The notes under the pieces are model-generated. The model made no database searches. It worked only from the letters and a program-made list of their open reading frames with translations, and was not told the DNA's origin. A program made the position numbers and the translations under genes. 22,703 bases of DNA, taken from the NCBI GenBank assembly GCA_964643145.1, contig CAZXPG010000031.1:1-22703 (forward strand), in the 5' to 3' direction. The DNA comes from CAZXPG01 sp964643145. GTDB taxonomy: Bacteria; Pseudomonadota; Alphaproteobacteria; Rickettsiales; Arcanibacteraceae. Positions 1 through 6,190 of this stretch are shown here, piece after piece (the stretch's first letter is position 1; each line of letters starts with the position of its first letter).

Positions 1-13
1 TTTCAATAACATG

Positions 14-52
14 TCAGTTTTGGATAAGCAAAGCTTATCCAAAACTGAGGTT
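14..52. repeat. Palindromic repeat, copy 1 (perfect 16-bp stem)
   Basis: Arms at 14-29 and 33-48 are exact reverse complements (TCAGTTTTGGATAAGC / GCTTATCCAAAACTGA) around a 3-nt loop, followed by GGTT. The upstream flank (TTTCAATAACATG) resembles the reverse-complemented flank of the copy at 22624. The element overlaps the 3' end of panB and supplies its last codons and stop. There is no T-tract next to the stem, so it is not a standard intrinsic terminator, although the RNA hairpin could protect a 3' end. Confidence 0.9.
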
Positions 53-850
53 AAAACACTGTTCTGGCCCGGGGAATGCACGTGCTTGTACGTCGTCCTT
101 ATAGGCTTTTACTGCTTCGGATAGATGCGCTGCAAGGTTACCGTAGCGTTTGACAAATTTAGGGGTAAAGTCGCTAAACAGCCCGGTCATGTCTTCTGTC
201 ACCAGCACCTGCCCGTCACATAGGGCAGAAGCACCAATGCCAATAGTGGGGATGGAAAGTTGTGCTGTCACTTGTTCGGCAAGTGCTGTGGTGACACATT
301 CCAGCACTATGGCAAACGCCCCGGCTTCTTGTAAGGCGGTTGCACTTTCCAGTGTATAGCGGCATTCTGCGTCAGTCTTTCCCTGGTAGCGATAGCCTCC
401 TACCTGGTGCACATGCTGCGGCATCAGGCCAATATGCGCCATCACCGGAATGCCGCGCTGGCAGAGGAACTGCACTGTTTCCGTCATTTCCAGCCCACCT
501 TCCAGTTTTACCGCACTACAGCCGGTTTCTGCCATAATACGGGCGGCATTGCGGAAAGCCTCTTCCTTGGAAGCTTGATAGGAGCCAAAGGGCATATCTA
601 CCACCACGCAGGCCTGGTGTGAGGCGCGTACTACTGCCTTACCATGGGCGATCATCATCTCGACACTGACAGCAAGGGTGCTTTCCATGCCATATACCAC
701 CATCCCCACCGTGTCTCCTACCAGCAGAATATCGGCATGTTCATCAAGAATTTTAGTAAAAGGAGCGGTATAGGCGGTGAGCGCAACCAAGGGAGTTTTA
801 CCCTTCCTGCTGATAATATCGGGAATGGTGAGTCTTTTGCGTGCTGCCAT
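35..850 (-). CDS. panB: 3-methyl-2-oxobutanoate hydroxymethyltransferase
   Basis: PanB adds a hydroxymethyl group from 5,10-methylene-tetrahydrofolate to alpha-ketoisovalerate, giving ketopantoate, the first committed step of pantothenate/CoA synthesis in the cytosol. The 271-residue protein covers the whole (beta/alpha)8 family. The metal-binding Asp46 lies in LLVGDTVGMV, Asp85 in VVVDMPFGS, Lys115 and Glu117 in AVKLEGG, and the catalytic base Glu184 in IVLECV. The ATG at 850 is preceded by AAGGAAG at good spacing. The last residues, about NLSFG, and the TAA stop are encoded inside palindromic repeat copy 1, so the native C-terminus has probably been rewritten by the repeat; the conserved fold ends well before it. 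No panC is next to it. It has its own promoter and is separated from groEL by a terminator. Confidence 0.96.
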   Translation of the reverse strand: MAARKRLTIPDIISRKGKTPLVALTAYTAPFTKILDEHADILLVGDTVGMVVYGMESTLAVSVEMMIAHGKAVVRASHQACVVVDMPFGSYQASKEEAFRNAARIMAETGCSAVKLEGGLEMTETVQFLCQRGIPVMAHIGLMPQHVHQVGGYRYQGKTDAECRYTLESATALQEAGAFAIVLECVTTALAEQVTAQLSIPTIGIGASALCDGQVLVTEDMTGLFSDFTPKFVKRYGNLAAHLSEAVKAYKDDVQARAFPGPEQCFNLSFG

Positions 851-880
851 AGTGTCTTCCTTGAGATTTTAACTGGAAAG

Positions 881-909
881 ATGATAGGCGCAAAAACCCC
901 TTTTGACAA
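881..909 (-). promoter_or_regulatory. Predicted sigma-70 promoter of panB
   Basis: On the minus strand there is a -35 box TTGTCA (909-904), a 17-bp spacer and a -10 box TATCAT (886-881), each matching consensus at 5 of 6 positions. It lies just upstream of the panB ribosome binding site and just downstream of the groEL terminator. Confidence 0.6.
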
Positions 910-930
910 CAGATGGTGATGCTGGAAAGA

Positions 931-967
931 AAAAAAGCTGCACACCCAGAAGGTATGCAGCTTTTTT
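931..967 (-). terminator. Intrinsic terminator of groESL (possibly bidirectional)
   Basis: Arms 931-946 and 952-967 form a 16-bp stem with one mismatch around a 5-nt loop. The core is AGCTGC/GCAGCT, flanked by an A-run on the left and a T-run on the right. Read on the minus strand it follows the groEL stop within about 20 nt and ends in a T-rich tract. The symmetrical A/T runs mean it could also stop plus-strand transcription. Confidence 0.9.
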
Positions 968-986
968 TTAAGCTATAGGGGCAAAA

Positions 987-2642
987 CTAGAAGTCCATAC
1001 CACCCATGCCGCCCATGCCACCCATACCAGCAGCACCAGCACCGGCATTGCCATTATTTTCTTCAGGCTTGTCAGCAATCAGGGCTTCGGTAGTAATCAA
1101 TAAACCAGCTACAGAAGCAGCATCCTGCAAGGAGGTGCGTACTACTTTCGTTGGGTCAATGATACCAGCTTCAATCATGTTGACATAGACCAGGTTTTGC
1201 GCATCAAAACCAAAATCTGTATCGCTGCTTTCATTGATTTTGCCAACAACAATTGCCCCGTCAATACCGGCATTCTGAGAAATCTGACGTATGGGAGCAG
1301 AAAGCGCACGGCGTACAATATTGATACCGGCTTTCTGATCGTCATTGGCAGCCTGAAGGTTATCAAGCACGCGTGAAGCATAAAGCAGTGTTGTACCACC
1401 GCCAGGAACAATCCCTTCTTCTACAGCAGCACGTGTTGCATGAAGCGCATCATCCACACGGTCTTTGCGCTCTTTCACTTCCACTTCCGTTGCGCCGCCT
1501 ACTTTCAGTACAGCAACACCACCGGAAAGTTTAGCCAGGCGTTCTTGCAGTTTTTCACGATCATAATCGGAAGTCGTGTCTTCTACCTGTGTACGGATCT
1601 GGTTGCAACGTGCTTCGATAGTGGCTTTATCACCGGCACCATCAACGATGGTTGTATCTTCCTTAGTGATAGTCACTTTCTTCGCACGGCCCAGCATGTT
1701 GATGGTAACGTTTTCCAGTTTAATGCCCAGATCTTCGCTGATAACCTGGCCACCGGTCAGGATAGCGATATCTTCAAGCATTGCTTTGCGGCGGTCGCCA
1801 AAGCCAGGGGCTTTTACGGCTGCCACTTTCAGGCCACCACGGAGCTTGTTAACAACGAGTGTTGCTAAGGCTTCGCCTTCCACATCTTCAGCAATAATAA
1901 GCAGCGGACGGCCAGACTGCACGACGCTTTCAAGCAGAGGCAGTAATTGTTGCAGGCCAGAAAGTTTCTTTTCAAACAATAAGATGAATGGGTTATCCAG
2001 CTCAGCCACCATTTTTTCGGCATTGGTCACGAAATAAGGGGAGAGGTAACCACGGTCAAACATCATCCCTTCAACCACATCCAGCTCGAATTCAAAGCCT
2101 TTGGCTTCTTCAACAGTGATGACGCCTTCTTTGCCAACGCGCTGCATGGCTTCAGCAATTTTTTCGCCAATTTCACGATCGCCATTAGCAGAAATCGTAC
2201 CCACCTGAGCAATTTCATTCGGGGAGCTGATCTGCTTGCTTTTCTTTTTCACTTCGGCAATCACGGCTTCCACAGCCAGGTCAATACCGCGTTTCAGATC
2301 CATTGGGTTCATGCCAGCAGCTACAGATTTGGCGCCTTCACGCACAATAGCCTGAGCAAGCACGGTGGCTGTTGTTGTGCCATCACCCGCTTTATCGGCA
2401 GTTTTGCTTGCCACTTCACGCAGCAATTGTGCACCCAGATCCTGCTCTTTCACTGGCAGAACAATATCTTTCGCCACAGTTACGCCGTCTTTGGTAATGC
2501 GTGGGGCACCGAAGCTTTTCCCAATCACTACGTTACGGCCTTTTGGGCCCAGTGTTACTTTTACCGCATCCGCCAGGATGTCAACACCCTGAAGCATGAG
2601 CGCGCGTGCATCAGCACCGTGTTTTATTACTTTAGCAGCCAT
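987..2642 (-). CDS. groEL: Chaperonin GroEL (Hsp60)
   Basis: Large subunit of the cytosolic chaperonin, forming double heptameric rings that fold proteins with ATP and the GroES lid. The 551-residue protein is full length and canonical: GPKGRNVVIGKSFGAP near the N-terminus, the ATPase segment DGTTTATVLAQ with the catalytic Asp at about residue 87, the apical-domain region EKKLSGLQQLLP, the equatorial segment GGVAVLKVGGATEVEVKERK, and a C-terminal GGM repeat tail ending in MDF. The ATG at 2642 has an AAGGAG ribosome binding site 8 nt upstream. It follows groES by 12 nt and both are transcribed from the promoter near 3081-3109. Nothing suggests divergence or loss of function. Confidence 0.99.
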   Translation of the reverse strand: MAAKVIKHGADARALMLQGVDILADAVKVTLGPKGRNVVIGKSFGAPRITKDGVTVAKDIVLPVKEQDLGAQLLREVASKTADKAGDGTTTATVLAQAIVREGAKSVAAGMNPMDLKRGIDLAVEAVIAEVKKKSKQISSPNEIAQVGTISANGDREIGEKIAEAMQRVGKEGVITVEEAKGFEFELDVVEGMMFDRGYLSPYFVTNAEKMVAELDNPFILLFEKKLSGLQQLLPLLESVVQSGRPLLIIAEDVEGEALATLVVNKLRGGLKVAAVKAPGFGDRRKAMLEDIAILTGGQVISEDLGIKLENVTINMLGRAKKVTITKEDTTIVDGAGDKATIEARCNQIRTQVEDTTSDYDREKLQERLAKLSGGVAVLKVGGATEVEVKERKDRVDDALHATRAAVEEGIVPGGGTTLLYASRVLDNLQAANDDQKAGINIVRRALSAPIRQISQNAGIDGAIVVGKINESSDTDFGFDAQNLVYVNMIEAGIIDPTKVVRTSLQDAASVAGLLITTEALIADKPEENNGNAGAGAAGMGGMGGMGGMDF

Positions 2643-2654
2643 GGTTATATCTCC

Positions 2655-2972
2655 TTACGCAGCATTTTTATTAGAGGAAGCGGCATCATCAATCACCGCC
2701 ATAATATCGGATTCTTTCATAATCAGTAGAGTGCGGCCATCCAGCTTTACTTCGGTGCCGGACCATTTGCCGAACAATACAGTATCGCCCACGTTAACAT
2801 CCAGTGCCACAACATTGCCTGCTTCATTACGGGCACCATTACCTACAGCCACTACTTTACCTTTAGTAGGTTTCTCTTTGGCCGTATCAGGGATAATAAT
2901 CCCGCCAGCAGTCCTTTCTTCTTCTTCGATGCGCTCTACAAGCACACGGTCATGCAATGGTCTGATACTCAT
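2655..2972 (-). CDS. groES: Co-chaperonin GroES (Hsp10)
   Basis: Heptameric lid of the GroEL chamber. The 105-residue product starts MSIRPLHDRVLVER and carries the mobile loop around residues 18-30 (EERTAGGIIIPD) that docks onto GroEL, the roof-loop segment, and DTVLFGKWSGTEVKLDG in the core barrel. The frame stays open 12 codons further upstream to 3008, but the ATG at 2972 matches the family start and has GGAGAG at proper spacing, so the shorter form is chosen. The protein is slightly longer than usual, with a polar tail (DDAASSNKNAA). It is the first gene of the groES-groEL operon. Confidence 0.97.
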   Translation of the reverse strand: MSIRPLHDRVLVERIEEEERTAGGIIIPDTAKEKPTKGKVVAVGNGARNEAGNVVALDVNVGDTVLFGKWSGTEVKLDGRTLLIMKESDIMAVIDDAASSNKNAA

Positions 2973-3080
2973 CAGCAACTCTCCGTATTTACTTAAATTA
3001 TTAAACAATTGGGATAAAAATAACTTTATTATGTTCTACCATGGAGGAAAATTTTTATTCCAGCATGGGTGATACGGGGC

Positions 3081-3109
3081 TATATAAGTATCGCTTAGAG
3101 GCGTGTCAA
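3081..3109 (-). promoter_or_regulatory. Strong predicted promoter of groES-groEL
   Basis: On the minus strand there is a perfect -35 TTGACA (3109-3104), a 17-bp spacer and a -10 TATATA (3086-3081). The -35 is preceded by C (CTTGACA) and the -10 by CT (CTTATATA), so it also loosely resembles alphaproteobacterial RpoH promoters. No CIRCE element (TTAGCACTC-N9-GAGTGCTAA) is visible between it and groES. The leader is roughly 100 nt. Confidence 0.75.
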
Positions 3110-3137
3110 GAAGGGAGGAGAAGATTTTCTATAAAAA

Positions 3138-3178
3138 CTCAGTTTTAGAAAAGTTCTGCTTATCCAAAATAGAGGTTA
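3138..3178. repeat. Palindromic repeat, copy 2 (degenerate)
   Basis: CTCAGTTTTAGAAAAG and CTTATCCAAAATAGAGGTTA flank a short centre. The right arm matches copy 1 closely; the left arm has several substitutions, so the stem is imperfect. It sits between the tmk stop and the groES promoter -35. Confidence 0.75.
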
Positions 3179-3198
3179 ATCTTGCCGCTAGGCTTCTG

Positions 3199-3807
3199 TC
3201 AAAGCTGAGTTCTAATAAGACGTTGTATCTCTTCTACCTGCCTTGTTGCATCGAGCACATGACAGCGACCAGGGTTGTTTCTGGCAATTGTCAGGAAGCC
3301 TTCCCGCACCCGCCTATGAAACGCCAGCCCCATCTGCTCATAGCGGTTATCCATGCCGTGTCTGCTATTAGCGCGGGCAATGCCTGTGTCGGGTGGTAGG
3401 TCAAGAATAAAGGTGAGGTCAGGCTGGAACGTGCCAATGGCCAAGTGCTGCACCATATGGATTATATCTACACCTAACCCATGCCCATAGCCCTGATAGG
3501 CCAGGGTGGAATCGATAAAGCGGTCACATATCACGGTGTTGCCCACAGCCAGTGCTGGTTTTATCACCTTCTCCACATGCTCAACACGGGCGGCAAAATG
3601 CAGCAATAGTTCAGTGGTTTTTTCCCAGTCTGTGTTGCCTCGCACCAGTAAATTCCGTATCTGTTCGGCGCCTTCTGTGCCACCAGGCTCACGTGTGCGG
3701 AGAGCAGGAATGCCAGCCTTCTCCAGATGTTCTGCAAGCAGACGGCTCTGGGTGGTTTTGCCGCCGCCTTCCCCACCTTCAAAGGTAATAAATAATCCGC
3801 GTTTCAT
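3199..3807 (-). CDS. tmk: Thymidylate kinase (dTMP kinase)
   Basis: Phosphorylates dTMP to dTDP with ATP, needed for dTTP supply in the cytosol. The 202 residues match the normal length. The P-loop is FEGGEGGGKTT (residues 9-19), followed by TREPGGT (38-44), the DR(F/Y) motif in CDRFIDST (94-101) and YQGYG in the substrate region; a LID with arginines lies near residues 149-160. The start codon overlaps the stop of the upstream TusA-family gene as ATGA (3804-3807), and no clear Shine-Dalgarno is seen, which suggests translational coupling. In many alphaproteobacteria tmk is followed by holB; here it is followed by a palindromic repeat and groES. Confidence 0.96.
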   Translation of the reverse strand: MKRGLFITFEGGEGGGKTTQSRLLAEHLEKAGIPALRTREPGGTEGAEQIRNLLVRGNTDWEKTTELLLHFAARVEHVEKVIKPALAVGNTVICDRFIDSTLAYQGYGHGLGVDIIHMVQHLAIGTFQPDLTFILDLPPDTGIARANSRHGMDNRYEQMGLAFHRRVREGFLTIARNNPGRCHVLDATRQVEEIQRLIRTQL

Positions 3808-4046
3808 GGGGGGTATTGCTTTTTGATAATGATAATATGGTGGCCTTCTGGTGTGGCCTCTATTGATAATACTGTGCCGTTTTTTTCCTGCACGGCAACA
3901 GGCAGGTTCTCTAGTGCCTCGCCTGCGCTTATATATACCGCCAGTTTCTGGCCTGGCTGCATTTTTTCTAGCAGCAACGCGGTCTTTACAAATGTCATCG
4001 GGCAGCTATCCTGGCGGATATCTAAGGAATAATCTATCGAAGTCAT
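3804..4046 (-). CDS. TusA/SirA-family sulfur-carrier-like protein
   Basis: An 80-residue single-domain protein of the TusA (SirA-like) family, whose members carry sulfur as a persulfide on a conserved Cys for thio-modification of tRNA or related trafficking. The active-site motif is SCPMTFVKT with Cys15. It has CPxT rather than the CPxP of E. coli TusA; from memory, CPMTF(V)(K/R)T is common in a distinct alphaproteobacterial subgroup. MQPGQKLAVYI and a C-terminal HHIIIIKK strand complete the beta-alpha-beta fold. The ATG at 4046 follows a weak AAAGAAA. It overlaps tmk by 4 nt. No tusBCD or mnmA is nearby, so the actual acceptor is unknown. Confidence 0.8.
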   Translation of the reverse strand: MTSIDYSLDIRQDSCPMTFVKTALLLEKMQPGQKLAVYISAGEALENLPVAVQEKNGTVLSIEATPEGHHIIIIKKQYPP

Positions 4047-4059
4047 CTGATTTCTTTGA

Positions 4060-4088
4060 TTTACAGTTAGCTAACAACACAGTATATA
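4060..4088 (+). promoter_or_regulatory. Predicted promoter of phhA
   Basis: -35 TTTACA (4060-4065), 17-bp spacer, -10 TATATA (4083-4088). The A/T-rich -10 is shared with the opposing minus-strand promoter of the TusA-family gene. Confidence 0.55.
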
Positions 4089-4113
4089 AATACGGCTTAT
4101 ATCAAAATGTCAA
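4085..4113 (-). promoter_or_regulatory. Predicted promoter of the tusA-like/tmk pair
   Basis: On the minus strand there is a -35 TTGACA (4113-4108), a 17-bp spacer and a -10 TTTATA (4090-4085); with a 19-bp spacer the -10 would be TATATA at 4088-4083. It overlaps the -10 of the divergent phhA promoter, so the two polymerases would compete. Confidence 0.5.
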
Positions 4114-4132
4114 CAATCCAACGGAGAATATT

Positions 4133-4462
4133 ATGACACTTGCCACACAGACATGCGTGCCCTGCACCGGTGCTGAAACCCCACTTTCCCTTGAAGAAGC
4201 GCAAGCGTTGGTTGCGCAAGTGGAGGGGTGGGAAATGTTGGACGATGCCACGCTTATTTTGCGTGAGCTGTATTTTACCAATTTTGCTGAAGCCTATGAC
4301 GTGGTGCAAAAAATCAGTGCTCTTGCTGAAGCGGAAGGCCATCATCCAGATATCGCCTTTGGTTGGGGCTATTGCTCTATTGCCTTGCAAACCGATACTA
4401 TAGAAGCACTGACTCGCAATGATTTCATCATGGCAGCCAAAATAAACGCGTTGCTAAGCTAA
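4133..4462 (+). CDS. phhA: Pterin-4a-carbinolamine dehydratase
   Basis: Dehydrates 4a-hydroxytetrahydropterin, recycling the pterin cofactor of aromatic amino acid hydroxylases; in bacteria without such hydroxylases the family is tied to folate/molybdopterin repair. The 109-residue protein has the family core: LSLEEAQALVAQVEGWEM, then FAEAYDVVQKISALAEAEGHHPDI with the paired active-site histidines, and a C-terminal helix TRNDFIMAAKIN. The N-terminal CVPC pair is usual in bacterial members. The frame is open back to 3851, but the ATG at 4133 has GGAG 7 nt upstream and matches the family start. No phenylalanine hydroxylase gene is in the window. Confidence 0.92.
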   Translation: MTLATQTCVPCTGAETPLSLEEAQALVAQVEGWEMLDDATLILRELYFTNFAEAYDVVQKISALAEAEGHHPDIAFGWGYCSIALQTDTIEALTRNDFIMAAKINALLS

Positions 4463-4495
4463 CCGCAACCTCGGTGTTGGATAGCAGCAGGATCT

Positions 4496-4552
4496 TCAAG
4501 AGCGCGCAAATAACGGCGGCAGATACCGGCATTTGAACGCTCTTGATTTTTT
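4496..4552 (+). terminator. Long hairpin plus T6 after phhA
   Basis: TCAAGAGCG (4496-4504) pairs with CGCTCTTGA (4538-4546). Inside, CAAAT (4507-4511) pairs with ATTTG (4531-4535) and CGG (4514-4516) with CCG (4526-4528), separated by 2-nt internal loops. TTTTTT follows at 4547-4552. This fits an intrinsic terminator with an unusually tall three-tier stem, or the 3' end of a small RNA. Confidence 0.75.
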
Positions 4553-4843
4553 GGGTGGCTTTAATGGTTTCTTTAGGGTTTGATGCTATCCTCTGCCTTC
4601 AGTGAGCATGTATTCTAGAAAAATATCCAGGAAACCGTTAAGTTTTTTTGAGATGTTTTTTACAATGCGTTTGCAATATAGGTTTTTTTAGTGTTATCTT
4701 GAACCTCATCCTTGTGAGGATAAAGAGAAAATAACGTAACGCTGGTTTTGTGCGATGATGGCTTTCTAGAGCTAGTAACAGTTTGAAAAATAACGGGATA
4801 TAAAAGCTAATTGGGCGGCTTGAACGGTTTTTTTTCACTATCT
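4553..4843. other. A/T-rich intergenic stretch before virB8
   Basis: No convincing gene. It holds several T-runs, a small hairpin CCTCA...TGAGG near 4700 with a 6-nt loop, and near its right end a motif pair, TTTGAAAAATAA (about 4782-4793) and GGGCGGCTTGAACGG (4814-4828), which recurs beside the palindromic repeat at the right edge of the window. A 66-codon minus-strand ORF here looks spurious. No virB8 promoter could be assigned with confidence. Confidence 0.6.
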
Positions 4844-4882
4844 ACCAGCTTTAGATTAAGTGCTGCTTCCCAAAACTGAGGT
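4844..4882. repeat. Palindromic repeat, copy 3 (degenerate)
   Basis: The left arm ACCAGCTTTAGATTAAG and right arm TGCTTCCCAAAACTGAGGT correspond to the two arms of copy 1 with substitutions and a deleted base pair in the right arm. It lies about 40 bp upstream of the virB8 start. Confidence 0.7.
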
Positions 4883-4920
4883 CACTATAATTATCCGGGT
4901 TAACCGTTGTTGAATATCCG

Positions 4921-5643
4921 ATGGGAATAGCAGATTTTATTGCGTCTATACGCAAAACAAAAAAGAGCGATGATCCAGATCAGCACGAAGGACAAGACGA
5001 TAAAGATCTTGTTACCGAGGTGCGTAACTGGTATTCCGACCGTTACGAATCGATGGTTGTTCAGCGTAACCTGTTGCTGCTGCTCACCTGTGTGATGCTG
5101 CTTACTATTTTAATCGGTGTGTTTATGGTGGGGCAGGTGACGCTCAGTAAGTCGGTTGACCCATTTGTGATTGAGGTGGAGCAGCGTAGCGGTATTACCA
5201 ATGTTGTAAACCCTCTTTCTCGGCGTGATCTGTTAACAGATGAGTCGCTTAAAACCTATTTTCTTATGAAATATCTGCGGGCGCGTGAAACCTATAGTAG
5301 TGTTGATTACGAATATAACTACTCTACCGTATTGCGCCTGCTTTCTACTCGTGAAATCTACCAGCAATTCAAAAAATCACTCAGTGAAAACCCGCGTAAC
5401 CCTGTAGTATTATACGGGGCGAAGGTGCAAACAACGCTGAAAGTGCGCTCTATCCAGTTCCTTGATGGTGCTGCAACCGCCCAGATACGGTTTTCTGTCA
5501 TTGAGAGCACTGGCGGGCGCTATGATAAAATTGCTACTATTACATTTAATTTTGTTCAGATGGAGATGACAAACGAAGAGCGTTATGTCAATCCATTAGG
5601 TTTCCAGGTTACAGGTTATCGTGTTGATGATGAAATTTTATAA
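4921..5643 (+). CDS. virB8: Type IV secretion inner-membrane protein VirB8
   Basis: Bitopic inner-membrane assembly factor of the type IV secretion system that links the inner-membrane complex to the periplasmic stalk/pilus base. The 240 residues show a charged cytoplasmic N-terminus, WYSDRYESM before a single membrane helix at about residues 48-71, then the periplasmic NTF2-like domain. The family NPxG motif is present near the C-terminus (NPLGFQVTGYR). The ATG at 4921 has no strong Shine-Dalgarno, but upstream in-frame starts are not better supported. It is the first gene of the virB8-virD4 block, and its end overlaps the start of virB9 by 17 nt. Confidence 0.95.
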   Translation: MGIADFIASIRKTKKSDDPDQHEGQDDKDLVTEVRNWYSDRYESMVVQRNLLLLLTCVMLLTILIGVFMVGQVTLSKSVDPFVIEVEQRSGITNVVNPLSRRDLLTDESLKTYFLMKYLRARETYSSVDYEYNYSTVLRLLSTREIYQQFKKSLSENPRNPVVLYGAKVQTTLKVRSIQFLDGAATAQIRFSVIESTGGRYDKIATITFNFVQMEMTNEERYVNPLGFQVTGYRVDDEIL

Positions 5644-6166
5644 GCTTTTTCTTTCTGTTGTCCTGTTATGTATGGTGAATATTCCGCTTGCCTGGGCCGA
5701 TATGCCGGTAACCACCGACAGCCGCATTAAAGTGTTTGTTTATAATGAAAATGAGGTTTACCACCTCACTATTCACTATGGCTATCAGTCCAATATTGAG
5801 TTTGCTGAAGGGGAAGAGATTGAAACGATTTCTATGGGAGAATCCTATTCTTGGAAAATTACTCCCATTGGACGGCGCTTATTTATCAAACCGTTACAGG
5901 TGGATGTTCGTACTAACATGACTGTTATCACTAATAGACATACCTATCAGTTTGATATTATTGCTAAAATGCCTGATGGCACGCTGGATGACAGCTTGGT
6001 TTATGTTGCCAGATTCTATTACCCAGATAAAAATATAGACAGGGCGCAATCTGTAGGTGAGGCAAGAGTGCCTCTCGCAATGCCTATGCCCTCGTATCCG
6101 GCTATGCCAACGCCAGTAATGCCAAAGCCAACAATGATGGATTCGCCAGCCTATAAAAACCAATAA
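5627..6166 (+). CDS. virB9: Short VirB9-like type IV secretion protein (N-terminal domain only)
   Basis: VirB9 is an outer-membrane core-complex subunit. This 179-residue form begins with a signal peptide (MMKFYKLFLSVVLLCMVNIPLAWA, probable cleavage after AWA). Its N-terminal domain contains DSRIKVFVYNENEVYHLT, YGYQSNIEFAEGE and a FIKP-type strand region. From about residue 140 only a Met/Pro-rich tail remains (repeats of PMPSYPAMPTPVMP). The C-terminal domain that normally binds VirB7/VirB10 and takes full VirB9 to about 260-290 residues is missing. The stop is clean and virB10 follows after about 20 nt, so this looks like an evolved short paralog rather than a frameshift, similar to the short second VirB9 known in Rickettsiales. 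The ATG at 5627 is preferred over 5630 because of AGG 11 nt upstream. Confidence 0.88.
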   Translation: MMKFYKLFLSVVLLCMVNIPLAWADMPVTTDSRIKVFVYNENEVYHLTIHYGYQSNIEFAEGEEIETISMGESYSWKITPIGRRLFIKPLQVDVRTNMTVITNRHTYQFDIIAKMPDGTLDDSLVYVARFYYPDKNIDRAQSVGEARVPLAMPMPSYPAMPTPVMPKPTMMDSPAYKNQ

Positions 6167-6190
6167 CAATTGCTTAGTAGATAAGGTGTG

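Noticed and set aside
1440..2037. Plus-strand ORFs of 142 and 153 codons opposite groEL
   Set aside because: Mirror frames of a highly conserved gene; no family features.
2973..3080. CIRCE operator for HrcA ahead of groES
   Set aside because: No TTAGCACTC-N9-GAGTGCTAA-like inverted repeat is present in the leader.
3103..3399. 98-codon plus-strand ORF over the groES promoter, repeat copy 2 and the tmk 3' end
   Set aside because: It overlaps a strong promoter, a repeat and the tmk coding end; no recognisable domain.
3804..4046. Loss of function in the TusA-like protein because CPxP is CPMT
   Set aside because: The catalytic Cys is retained, and the CPMT form appears to be a normal variant of this subgroup rather than a defect.
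4638..4838. 66-codon minus-strand ORF in the virB8 upstream spacer
   Set aside because: A/T-rich, Lys/Leu/Phe-dominated product with no ribosome binding site and overlapping repeat material.
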